In this document: one piece after another, positions 15,001 to 21,245 of the stretch
Layout: every line of letters starts with the position of its first letter
How positions within the stretch are numbered: the first letter of the stretch is position 1
Virus record (IMG/VR): IMGVR_UViG_3300022200_000445
Span: 1 to 23,568 of that record
From: a virus
Strand: one strand, 5' to 3'
DNA: 23,568 bases
Position numbers and translations under genes: made by a program
The notes under the pieces: model-generated
The model's input: only the letters and a program-made list of their open reading frames with translations
What the model was told of the DNA's origin: nothing
Databases searched by the model: none

Positions 15001-15160
15001 TTTCTGCTACAAAAGTGGCTGCATCTCTGAAAGTAATGTCATCTAAAGGTCTAGTATCTTTAACCAACTTGTCTGTATAAGCAGACCACTCACTAGGAGT
15101 ACCACCTGCTATCACTTCTTCTGTCTGATCGTAGGCATCCCATGAGTCTTTAGGGTCCAT
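12074..15160 (-). CDS. Large head-region protein with ADP-ribosyltransferase-like domain
   Basis: A 1028-residue multi-part protein. Residues 46-110 are hydrophobic and Gly/Ala-rich with VVGDA and VPGLGDA motifs, like the pre-toxin segments of polymorphic toxins. Residues 290-470 resemble toxin-type ADP-ribosyltransferases: VYHTS (H295), GVHVGTP (325-331), GFTHIPYTNNIEDPGSTSFIML (E436) and a closing EFNPDRI. Residues 475-640 form a module familiar from marine phages (DPVSGNEIPTG, KLSEGEYVVPADVVKYFG) with [FY]xxGG[LM] motifs. Residues 640-1028 are low complexity: a Cys pair (CPEGYTWNAETNVC), an acidic run, Ser tracts and a basic end (QPRKKK). The ATG overlaps the 68-aa stop (TAATG) after GGAG. 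The gene's first ~1.45 kb is AT-richer with AGA/AGG arginine codons. Placement between portal and scaffold suggests an internal or ejected virion protein. The transferase call is by motif resemblance only. Confidence 0.62.
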   Translation of the reverse strand: MDPKDSWDAYDQTEEVIAGGTPSEWSAYTDKLVKDTRPLDDITFRDAATFVAEMTPVVGDAMAAKDVYDELQKEEPNYYLAGALGGATIIGLVPGLGDAAAAAIKKGAREFFNKGKKVLNHVPSPNQTPTGSTLGDPRDVSSEDLWAGSVWADEVSLTPEEGLADLKKDYLGNLAYPSMQEAAANKLKVLEGFSDDDLLEVARDLPHFKDPNYKDYIQTKITDPARAAGVSSGDTHDLIMDLSSYFPEKADPNLATLTTRPLPYKDEIGRPSFSRPRTEADQRAEDLGFSDTVYHTSKSPDDFTEFDPSYTDPEGGTKLTQDILGVHVGTPRAAAERDYYTGGSGGATMELRARTDKPFTKEMAARLLGKKTEEVFDNATDTFSEEELGKFISDYEWKKFDGSNSILPDRTETAVQLRKDIAEQGFTHIPYTNNIEDPGSTSFIMLTDRPKDSPAVLRDARAEFNPDRITSGDLRFAEGGLATNQGEVDTMNKMYKEGGLATDGMDIDPVSGNEIPTGSNAVDVRDDVDAKLSEGEYVVPADVVKYFGVSYFEKLRNKAKEGLEEMKEDGRVGGDPVEEDMKEMEEEYTLGGDLASLDGYATGGLVEGMDVDGIIDRVKAAASKDASVTNMLKAKGIFIQEPQPQGTAQQQAMATGAVPAQAAPPAVQGQAMPAAFAEGGMVYGEGEYNPANYASSYNPYAHGMGFSTETDVTGQAPGTPYKPTAEAEVTPTCPEGYTWNAETNVCMPVTAPVQQKRERDSSPAPAAPKGDPNAWMKKYDYSDPETLFNQSMSTLGVAGEGAEEEEEKGWLESLGGAAKGLLSGGLAGGLVGKFVNTNKAAQMAANALTLRDMGREDLADQLDAQYNSFVKEKGLELVPKSWRDGDRLAENVKAEYGANWSTDATQRAAAPSSSSSKAGLASRPDSSSSSKSSSSDGGRNEAMERAKANAATNKAATQQKANQVSTPTSESKAKSMNAARKAGVSAKTASKLSGSQMKAGTEVGTGSGGGTRVGPQNRGGLIQPRKKK

Positions 15161-15366
15161 TATGGTTTCTCCGATCTAGCGCCGTTGACTTTATCACGCA
15201 GCTGTTTAAGGCTACGTAATGCTTTGATTTCACCTTGTATGCGGTGTAGTTCAGCAGGTTCAATCCGCTGCTCTAGTTGTTTTTGAGCAAAGACGATACG
15301 TGTATCTACTTCTTCTAAGAAGGAGTCCCAGATCAACTTATCGTTAACTAGTCTTTTGATTTGCAT
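15160..15366 (-). CDS. Small helical protein between portal and the large head protein
   Basis: 68 residues, almost entirely helical and charged (WDSFLEEVDTRIVFAQKQLEQ, GEIKALRSLKQLRDKVNG). Similar short proteins follow the portal gene in other podovirus-like genomes; no function is known to me. Stop and the next ATG overlap by one base (TAATG), so the two are probably translated together. It may be a minor head or portal-associated factor. Confidence 0.72.
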   Translation of the reverse strand: MQIKRLVNDKLIWDSFLEEVDTRIVFAQKQLEQRIEPAELHRIQGEIKALRSLKQLRDKVNGARSEKP

Positions 15367-15389
15367 TGTACTTCTCTCTAAGGAGGCTG

Positions 15390-15475
15390 AGAGGCCTCTG
15401 TATACCTTTTGGCTACCCTAGCCTACCTTTGAGCGAGAAGGCCCTCTAGGAGCCCTCTCTGTGGCTCTCAGAGCC
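15390..15475 (-). other. Cluster of small palindromes after the portal gene
   Basis: The 101-base gap after the portal has several short dyads: AGAGGCCTCT (15390-15399), GGCTA-CCC-TAGCC (15411-15423) and GGCTC-TCA-GAGCC (15463-15475, over the portal stop). No long U-run follows any of them. They could fold the message between portal and the next gene; no ORF with a start site is seen here. Confidence 0.45.
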
Positions 15476-17600
15476 CTTCAGGTGGCATACCACCCCCTGT
15501 GTTACCTGAGAATCCTTGTTCTCCTGGGACTGGAGCAGAGCCTGTACCCATACCCCCAGCCTGTGCTCCACCAGTAGGTGCAGCTGGGGCAGCGTTAGGA
15601 TCAGCAGGAGGAGCAGCAGGAGGAGGGTTCTGCTCTTGGAACTTCTTGAGGATCTCAGCCTGTACAGCAGCTTCACCAATAGAGTTAGCTACCTTGTCTG
15701 GGTCGAGGTCCATAGACTCAGCGATCTCACGGATGATGAAGTCCATCTTAGCAAATGGAGCCAAGGCTGGGTTCTGTACAACCTGCAAGAACTGAAGAAG
15801 ACGTTGACTACGTACTTCGTTAGCCATAAGAGAAGATGTACCACGAGCTTTGACTTCTAGGTCACCCTTGATCTCTGGGTCATGATCGAACTGCATGTTG
15901 AATGAGAAGAAGGCTTTACCGATAGGCCCAAGCAAGTAATCATCTACGTTCTTGATAACTGTACGGATAGAACCGTTAGCAGCTGACATGAGCATAGAGA
16001 TGCCTGAGGCAGTGCGACCAACACCTGATACACCAGTCTGACCATGCGAGAAGCTAGGTAGACCAGTAGACTCATCAGCTAGTACACGAGCCTTATCAAA
16101 CATCTGCATGTTCTCGTTAGACACGTTAGGGAAGGATGTACCGAAGATAGCTTGACCTGGGGCACCACCACTACGGCGGAAGACCTTGCCTGGGTAAATC
16201 TCTAGGTCTTGACCAGGAACTAGGTTGTTCTCGTCTACCTCAAGGATAAGGTTACCTGAGAGTGCAGCATTGTCAACAGCCATACGCATGAAGCCGTTCA
16301 TGAGTGTCTGTGTATCGTCCATGTTCTCAGCAAGTCCTACACCGAAGAAGGAGTAAGGGTTTACTTCGTATGGTACTGCGTAGTACGGAATGATTTGTGG
16401 GTTGAATGGGTTCATAACCAAACGAAGGACTTGACCGTTACATACCCAGATGTTTACATTAAGCTGGTCAGCCTTACGTAGTTCACGAGGGATGTCTACG
16501 TCATGATCCTCAAGGATCTCACGATCTACAAAGCCCCAGAACTCCAGAACTTCGTAACGCTCTGTCTGAGTCTCCTGTGAGTCGTCTTCCATAGCCTGTT
16601 CCCACCACTCTTTAGTGTAGGACTCACCGTATGTCAAAGCGAGGTCGATAGAGTTGTTACGGAAGAAAGGACGGCGCTTAAGAGCACGCATCTGTGAGCG
16701 AGACATCTTGTGACGCTCGACTACGTACTCAGCTTCGTCCATGTTGTTAGCGTCTGGGTCTGGATAGAAATTCCATACGGACACAGAGTCACACGATGGG
16801 ATAGTTTTGATGCGAGGCTTGTAGTTACCCTCGTCATCCCAGTGAGGATACTCTTTATCTACAGCAAAAGGACCCTTCATGATGCCTGTACCGAACAAAG
16901 CACACTCAAATGCTGCTGTACGTAGCTTCTTAGAGGCGTTAGACTCCTCCAGCTGGTCATGAATCTTCTTTTCCATCTTCTTAGCAGCGTACATAGCTGG
17001 ATGGAAGGTAACTTCAGTGGCTGTACGGCCTTCACCCTCCTTAAGAAGGTCAGCAACGGGCTCTAGCTTGCTCTTCATTCCTCCAAGACGCTCCTGGAGG
17101 TCCATGAGGGTTTCTCCTGGACGTAGTTTAGCGTCTTCTGGGGAGATTTCAGGCTTAGCTTGGGCAGAACCCTCGCCTTTAGCCTTCTGCATCTCAGGAT
17201 TGGACTCAAAGTACACTGATTCTGCAATGCCTTCAGGCAAAGAGGTAGGATCAATAGAGATTGGGAACTTGTTATTGCCGAAAAGTACCTCAACAAGCTG
17301 CCCGTAGGCTGCTAGAACCTTAGTCTTAGTAACTTTAACGAAGATACGGGACTTCTCAGTAGATGTAAAGCGAACATCAGGACCGTACAAGCCCCGATAG
17401 TTGCGATAGGAGCGTACCCAACGCTGCTCATCTTGGTAACGGGCTGTCTCAGCCTTCCTGAAGCGCTCCGTAACGAAGCTGACGACTGTACCAACAGGTG
17501 AATCGATTGTCTCACCTTCACTCATATCATCAATAAAAGAAGATTCTGACTCTTCCATGTTGTACTCAGTGGATGACTTGTCGTCTTCGAACGTATCCAT
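15468..17600 (-). CDS. Portal protein
   Basis: 710 residues, a usual size for podovirus portals. The ring forms at one head vertex, is the passage for DNA and holds the packaging motor and tail. Residues 1-35 are an acidic lead; residues 40-130 have the helical start common to this family (TARYQDEQRWVRSYRNYRGLYGPD, TKVLAAYGQLVEVLFG). The middle is alpha/beta (FGTGIMKGPFAVDKEYP, SVWNFYPDPDANNMDEAEYVVER). ALTLMNGFMRM-type helices (DDTQTLMNGFMRMAVDNAALSG) and GRTASGISMLMSAANGSIRT are portal hallmarks near the wing and stem. The last ~75 residues are Pro/Ala/Gly-rich and disordered. AAGGA lies seven bases before the ATG, and the gene is 12 bases after the terminase. Confidence 0.9.
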   Translation of the reverse strand: MDTFEDDKSSTEYNMEESESSFIDDMSEGETIDSPVGTVVSFVTERFRKAETARYQDEQRWVRSYRNYRGLYGPDVRFTSTEKSRIFVKVTKTKVLAAYGQLVEVLFGNNKFPISIDPTSLPEGIAESVYFESNPEMQKAKGEGSAQAKPEISPEDAKLRPGETLMDLQERLGGMKSKLEPVADLLKEGEGRTATEVTFHPAMYAAKKMEKKIHDQLEESNASKKLRTAAFECALFGTGIMKGPFAVDKEYPHWDDEGNYKPRIKTIPSCDSVSVWNFYPDPDANNMDEAEYVVERHKMSRSQMRALKRRPFFRNNSIDLALTYGESYTKEWWEQAMEDDSQETQTERYEVLEFWGFVDREILEDHDVDIPRELRKADQLNVNIWVCNGQVLRLVMNPFNPQIIPYYAVPYEVNPYSFFGVGLAENMDDTQTLMNGFMRMAVDNAALSGNLILEVDENNLVPGQDLEIYPGKVFRRSGGAPGQAIFGTSFPNVSNENMQMFDKARVLADESTGLPSFSHGQTGVSGVGRTASGISMLMSAANGSIRTVIKNVDDYLLGPIGKAFFSFNMQFDHDPEIKGDLEVKARGTSSLMANEVRSQRLLQFLQVVQNPALAPFAKMDFIIREIAESMDLDPDKVANSIGEAAVQAEILKKFQEQNPPPAAPPADPNAAPAAPTGGAQAGGMGTGSAPVPGEQGFSGNTGGGMPPEGL

Positions 17601-17612
17601 TGTAATTCCTTA

Positions 17613-19202
17613 TCAGTAACCGAATGTCGAGTCAGCAGCTTGGAAGCCTGATCTCTGTGAGTTGGGGTCGTAGTCGAAGAGACTGCTACGAGGGCGTGTC
17701 ATGAGTCCGTAACGTAGGGCGTCGTAGCCGTGGTCAATAGGACTCTTAGTATCTACATCGTCTAGGTTGTTCTTGTCGAGAGGGAGAGACGGTAGCTCCG
17801 AGATAATGTTACGACAAGTGTTAAAGAATATGATACGAGGTTCTTCTGTGAAGTCATCGATCTGTAGTCTGCGGTGTACTTCGTTCTTACCAGCAATACG
17901 AGAGCCACGGGATCGATCTGATGGTCGCCAACGGCAACCTTTGTTAATCATCTGCTCAGCGAGTGAAGGACCAGTGTCGCCTCGGTTGTGCCACAGTGAG
18001 CTGTCTAGTACACCGTACCGTATCTTCTCACCACGTTCAGCCTCTAGGATCATACCAGCTAAGTCTTGTGCTGTAACCTTGCTGCAGTAGAGCTCACGAT
18101 AGATCACGATCTGTTCAGAGGGTGACACAGCAAACCAGAGTACTGCTGTCATCGAACCGTATCCGTAGTCACACGCTCTGAACTTAGCCCAATCACTAGG
18201 GATATCGAAGGGAGCGACTACGTGTACCTTAGGGTTGAACTCTGAGAAGGCAGCTCCTTCTGAGATACTCCAATCACCGTCTAGCAACTGTCTCCGCTGA
18301 TGCTCAGGCATAGAGAGAAGGTTAGCTTCGTACATACCATCTTCTGACAAGTACGGGTTGTTGAACAGGTTAGCTGGGATGAACCTACGCTTAAATAAGG
18401 GTTGACCCTCGTTCGTGTGACCCTTAGGCCATCGGATAGTTTCACCGTGTTCGTCTGTAGCCCAGAAGGACGTATTGGCTGGAGCAGGGTCAATGAACAT
18501 CTTCTTAACCCAGAAGTGCCCAGGACCACCAGGGTTTGTTGTAGCCCGCATGTACAAGGGAAGACCTGAGGCCTTAGTTGTACGTAGACGAGAGCGCATG
18601 TAGTTCCAAGCGTAAGGTGTAGGCCACTGAGTCATCTCGTCGAGACCAATCCAGTTAAAGGCTTGACCTTGGTAACGCATAACGTCATCGTCTCGGTCTA
18701 GGTAGGACATCCAGAGAGTAGCACCGCTAGGGGCCACCCAAGTCTTATCTCGTTCCATGAACTTGATACCTGGAATAGCTTTAGGGTAAAGCTGTTTAGA
18801 TACTGAGATAAGTTCACGAAGTTCCTCTGTGCTACGACGGACTAGGAGTCCACGGGAGTGAGGGTTGTTAAAGAATCGTACTGGGTCAGCTACCATCGCG
18901 TAGGACTTACCACCACCAGCTGCACCACCGTAGAGAACCTCTTGCTCACAGGACGCTAGGAAGTCTTCCTGTGGGCCTGGGTTAGCTTCAAAGATAATCT
19001 CTTGAGCCTTCTTGATATCGATAGGTTCGGGTCTAGCTGTCGCTGGAGCCTTCGCCTGTATCGGTGTCAAGGTTTCTTGTACGTCTTCCACCGAGACGGT
19101 CTTCTTCGAGCTTGCGGGCCGCTTCCGAGGCTTCTTTGTAGCGCCTTTCATAGACTCGATAGGATTGGGCCGCGTTCCGCCGTTTTGATTCGATGCTGAC
19201 AC
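17613..19202 (-). CDS. terL: Terminase large subunit
   Basis: A 529-residue DNA-packaging ATPase/nuclease. Walker A is GAAGGGKS at about 93-100, Walker B WIGLDEM at about 184-190 (D188, E189), coupling motif ATTNPGG at about 220-226. The nuclease domain starts at DYGYGS (D344), continues with VLDSSLW (D399) and ends with PIDHGYDALRYG. These fit the terminase_6-type enzymes that cut and pump DNA into the procapsid. The GTG at 19202 has AGGA ten bases upstream; an ATG at 19151 is an alternative without a clear ribosome site. Either way the first 40-57 residues, a basic Lys/Pro stretch, lie inside the end of the upstream HTH gene in another frame. The ATPase core starts only after this overlap. 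Confidence 0.93.
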   Translation of the reverse strand: MSASNQNGGTRPNPIESMKGATKKPRKRPASSKKTVSVEDVQETLTPIQAKAPATARPEPIDIKKAQEIIFEANPGPQEDFLASCEQEVLYGGAAGGGKSYAMVADPVRFFNNPHSRGLLVRRSTEELRELISVSKQLYPKAIPGIKFMERDKTWVAPSGATLWMSYLDRDDDVMRYQGQAFNWIGLDEMTQWPTPYAWNYMRSRLRTTKASGLPLYMRATTNPGGPGHFWVKKMFIDPAPANTSFWATDEHGETIRWPKGHTNEGQPLFKRRFIPANLFNNPYLSEDGMYEANLLSMPEHQRRQLLDGDWSISEGAAFSEFNPKVHVVAPFDIPSDWAKFRACDYGYGSMTAVLWFAVSPSEQIVIYRELYCSKVTAQDLAGMILEAERGEKIRYGVLDSSLWHNRGDTGPSLAEQMINKGCRWRPSDRSRGSRIAGKNEVHRRLQIDDFTEEPRIIFFNTCRNIISELPSLPLDKNNLDDVDTKSPIDHGYDALRYGLMTRPRSSLFDYDPNSQRSGFQAADSTFGY

Positions 19203-19494
19203 GTTTGTTAAGTCCTACATGAGAGATGTATCGTCCTGACTCCTCTGTTAGCCAACGGGCTACCATACGAAGACTATACTCCGCTAAGTACTTCTTAGCT
19301 TGTTCTAGCATCTCTAATTCTAATGGGATAGGTTGGAGGACATTCTCATCCTCAGGATCTTGCTCGTACCCGAAAGGGATGTATCTACCTACGCGTACGA
19401 TAGGGAACCATTCACCATCTTCACCTCGCTTTGGTATCTTCCAAGCTTGGTTAGTTATGATGTTGTTCATTGATGGAGCTTGTTTTCTAGCCAT
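19033..19494 (-). CDS. HTH protein resembling part of a serine-recombinase domain
   Basis: About 153 residues from the ATG at 19494; a TTG at 19524 would add ten residues. Residues 31-100 (VGRYIPFGYEQDPED...LQPIPLELEMLEQAKKYLAEYSLRMVARWLTE) look like the 'recombinase' helix-turn-helix region of large serine recombinases, where a GY--D... loop precedes 'YS---IA-WL'. The catalytic resolvase domain is absent, so it cannot be a recombinase; a DNA-binding role in packaging or regulation is more likely. Residues 105-132 are a charged helix and the tail is Gly/Ser-rich. Its last 170 bases overlap the large terminase. A promoter -10 (19496-19501) ends one base before the ATG. No ribosome site is evident at any start. 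Confidence 0.68.
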   Translation of the reverse strand: MARKQAPSMNNIITNQAWKIPKRGEDGEWFPIVRVGRYIPFGYEQDPEDENVLQPIPLELEMLEQAKKYLAEYSLRMVARWLTEESGRYISHVGLNKRVSIESKRRNAAQSYRVYERRYKEASEAARKLEEDRLGGRRTRNLDTDTGEGSSDS

Positions 19495-19495
19495 A

Positions 19496-19524
19496 CTTAT
19501 ACCATATGTGTTCTTGTTTGTCAA
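19496..19524 (-). promoter_or_regulatory. Sigma-70 promoter at the start of the HTH/terminase genes
   Basis: TTGACA (19519-19524), 17-base spacer, TATAAG (19496-19501), with TGG before the -10, matching the capsid promoter closely. It lies four bases after the small-terminase stop. The expected start of transcription (about 19489) is inside or just beyond the first codons of the HTH gene, so translation from the promoter's own message would need a leaderless or internal start (Met codons at 19494 and 19470). It could mainly serve terminase and portal. Confidence 0.78.
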
Positions 19525-19527
19525 GCA

Positions 19528-19905
19528 TTAGTCTTCGTCTTTAGAAGACCTTTTAGCTGGGAGAATGAATACTGGTTCAGAAGTAGTTACTTCTACCTTC
19601 TCAGTCTTAACGAAACCAGCACGGTCCATCAAGTCCTTAGCTGCAGCCATACGCTCTTTAGCACCGAGCATGTCTTTAGCACCCATCACCTTAAACATGG
19701 TGTAGGCTGCTTTAGTAGAACTCTGTGCAATGAACTTACGGGTAAGCTCCGCGATCTCATCTACGAGAGAGGCTGTGACAGAAGAAGTAGGTACGTTGTC
19801 TGAGTAACCAGCTAGCTTCTTAGCGGTCAGTGGGTCACCCTCAGCTTCCTCAAAGAGGACATCAAGGAACATCTGCTGCTTGTCTGTTAGTTCACGTTTA
19901 GCCAT
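19528..19905 (-). CDS. terS: Terminase small subunit
   Basis: A 125-residue protein directly before the terminase region. Residues 5-50 (LTDKQQMFLDVLFEEAEGDPLTAKKLAGYSDNVPTSSV) match the start of phage small terminases, where a helix-turn-helix binds the packaging site, and the rest (VDEIAELTRKFIAQSSTKAAYTMFKVM...ERMAAAKDLMDRAGF) is the helical oligomerisation part. The tail EPVFILPAKR is a usual ending in this family. GAGGA lies seven bases before the ATG, and its start overlaps the previous stop (TAATG). It should form a ring that recognises phage DNA and hands it to the large subunit. Confidence is good by context and motif. Confidence 0.85.
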   Translation of the reverse strand: MAKRELTDKQQMFLDVLFEEAEGDPLTAKKLAGYSDNVPTSSVTASLVDEIAELTRKFIAQSSTKAAYTMFKVMGAKDMLGAKERMAAAKDLMDRAGFVKTEKVEVTTSEPVFILPAKRSSKDED

Positions 19906-20267
19906 TAGATATTCCTCACTGGGTTGTAGAAAAGTTTACCGGAGATAGATACATCAAAAACACCTCCAACTTTGTATGCTAGAATCTTATCACCTTGATG
20001 AAGATACAAACGTGCCTGAGTAATCACGGAGTATACACCGTTTGCTTGAATCTTGTAATCCCTAATCAAGTAATGGTAAGTATCATCAGCTGAGTGATAC
20101 ATAAGTATATTTATACTATCAGTCCCAGTTCCGTGCGTTATCGTAAGAAAAGAGACCTCTGCATCGTGGTTGTTAGGTACAGTGTAAATAAGGTCTGACC
20201 CAGCCCCAGTCGTCGTGCTTACGATTGAAACACCTTCAACAAAAGTAGTGTACTCTTGATTTGGCAT
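19905..20267 (-). CDS. Beta-rich protein of unknown function before the terminase
   Basis: A 120-residue protein with regular beta-strand pattern (YTVPNNHDAEVSFLTITHG, NILMYHSADDTYHYLIRDYKIQANGVYS, ARLYLHQGDKILAYKVG). It resembles small phage virion or fibre-associated domains; the pattern is similar to the 101-aa protein at 4383-4688, though sequence identity is low. Its composition is somewhat AT-richer than its neighbours. The ribosome site is weak (AAAGA). A structural role is plausible, not shown. Confidence 0.65.
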   Translation of the reverse strand: MPNQEYTTFVEGVSIVSTTTGAGSDLIYTVPNNHDAEVSFLTITHGTGTDSINILMYHSADDTYHYLIRDYKIQANGVYSVITQARLYLHQGDKILAYKVGGVFDVSISGKLFYNPVRNI

Positions 20268-20270
20268 TTG

Positions 20271-20555
20271 TTAGTCTTTAACTACAAGTTGGGAGGGTGC
20301 CTTAGGAGACTCCTGTGGCTCTTCAAGCTTACTCTTTTTAACAGGTTTTTTAACTGTTTCTTTAGTAGCTTTAACTTCTTGAGCTTCCGCCTGAGCTGCC
20401 TTACAGATAAGAACCATAAGATCATCATCGCTTGAGAGGAAGGAACCGTAAGGGTCCATCTGTCCTGCAACGTCACCACGGCTGTTCACAATCTGGTCAG
20501 TCGAGATAAAGTAACCTGCTTTGTTCAACTCTTTTTCATACTTCTTAAAGATCAT
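20271..20555 (-). CDS. Small unknown protein with Lys/Pro tail
   Basis: 94 residues. The first ~50 (KYEKELNKAGYFISTDQIVNSRGDVAGQMDPYGSF) may be a small alpha/beta domain; the rest is a flexible Lys/Glu/Pro tail (ETVKKPVKKSKLEEPQESPK). GGAAG lies before the ATG, one base after the stop of the preceding gene. No family recognised; likely expressed with the packaging genes. Confidence 0.65.
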   Translation of the reverse strand: MIFKKYEKELNKAGYFISTDQIVNSRGDVAGQMDPYGSFLSSDDDLMVLICKAAQAEAQEVKATKETVKKPVKKSKLEEPQESPKAPSQLVVKD

Positions 20556-20556
20556 A

Positions 20557-20931
20557 TTACTTCTTCCTTTGTGTAGGCTTCATGGAAGCACCACAGTTAG
20601 CCTTCTTGACCATACCGCCCTTAGCGAACCCAGGCTTACGGGTCTGGGTCTTTGTGGACTTGGATGTTCCAGTCTCTTGGTAGATGTCTGCAATAGAGAT
20701 TTCAGCGAGCTGGTTACCCAAAGCACGTGCAAGGCGGTCCTTAACCTCTTTAGATTTACCTTTACCACCAAGGAGGTCTACCGCCTCTTCGGTTGTTATC
20801 TCTCCAGCGGAATGTCTTGCTGCAATGGATCTAGCCTTCGGAGACATATACTGCTGAGAACCTGGGGTGCCACTGCTGCGAGTTGCAAGTTCCTTCTTTT
20901 TAGGTGCACTCTTCTTCTTATCGTCAGCCAT
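20557..20931 (-). CDS. Basic protein with FAKGGM motif and PTQRKK tail
   Basis: A 124-residue basic protein. A Lys-rich N-terminus (KKKSAPKKKE) is followed by a helical part (MSPKARSIAARHSAGEITTEEAVDLLGGKGKSKEVKDRLARALGNQLAEISIADIY, 29-84) and a flexible tail. The tail has FAKGGMV (102-108), the same motif as in the 1028-aa head protein, and ends GASMKPTQRKK, matching 9 of the last 11 residues of the neighbouring 101-aa protein. Small proteins with such tails are common in marine phages and of unknown role; binding of packaged DNA or of the head is a guess from charge and company. Confidence 0.68.
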   Translation of the reverse strand: MADDKKKSAPKKKELATRSSGTPGSQQYMSPKARSIAARHSAGEITTEEAVDLLGGKGKSKEVKDRLARALGNQLAEISIADIYQETGTSKSTKTQTRKPGFAKGGMVKKANCGASMKPTQRKK

Positions 20932-20933
20932 GA

Positions 20934-21239
20934 TTACTTTTTCCTTTGTGTAGGTGGGTTAGATGCGCCAATGTTCTTGGCATACTTCTTAGCGTTAACT
21001 TTACGAGAGAAGCTACGGTTAGCTGACTTAGGTTTAACCTTTAGGTTACTCCTGCCATTGTCTAGTGGGTTACGGTTGCTGTGGTCTACGTCTTTACCAT
21101 CATGCTTCTTAACCTTCCCCTCCTTCTCTAGCAGACGACGAGCACGCTTACGTGCAGCATTCTTAGCTAGTTCAGACGGAGTAGACTGGAGCTCACGCTC
21201 ACGCTTGTAGTCTCGTTTGTAGTTCTTAGAACTTGGCAT
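20934..21239 (-). CDS. Very basic mini HNH-like protein
   Basis: A 101-residue protein with roughly one third Lys/Arg. Residues 45-75 (DGKDVDHSNRNPLDNGRSNLKV...SANRSF) have the D-H...N...N spacing of HNH/EndoVII-like nuclease cores, without zinc-binding cysteines. HNH proteins next to terminases are known to take part in cos-type packaging; this one is near the small terminase, but separated by three genes. The tail NPPTQRKK is shared with the next gene. Whether it is an active nuclease cannot be judged. Confidence 0.7.
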   Translation of the reverse strand: MPSSKNYKRDYKRERELQSTPSELAKNAARKRARRLLEKEGKVKKHDGKDVDHSNRNPLDNGRSNLKVKPKSANRSFSRKVNAKKYAKNIGASNPPTQRKK

Positions 21240-21245
21240 TAGATC

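Noticed and set aside
15446-15679. 77-residue Leu-rich frame at the portal end
   Set aside because: An out-of-frame reading of the Pro/Ala-rich portal tail; no start signal.
20521-21210. 229-residue plus-strand Leu/Cys-rich frame resembling a membrane protein
   Set aside because: Complement of Lys/Arg-rich coding regions gives Leu/Phe/Ser-rich frames; it spans three well-supported minus-strand genes.
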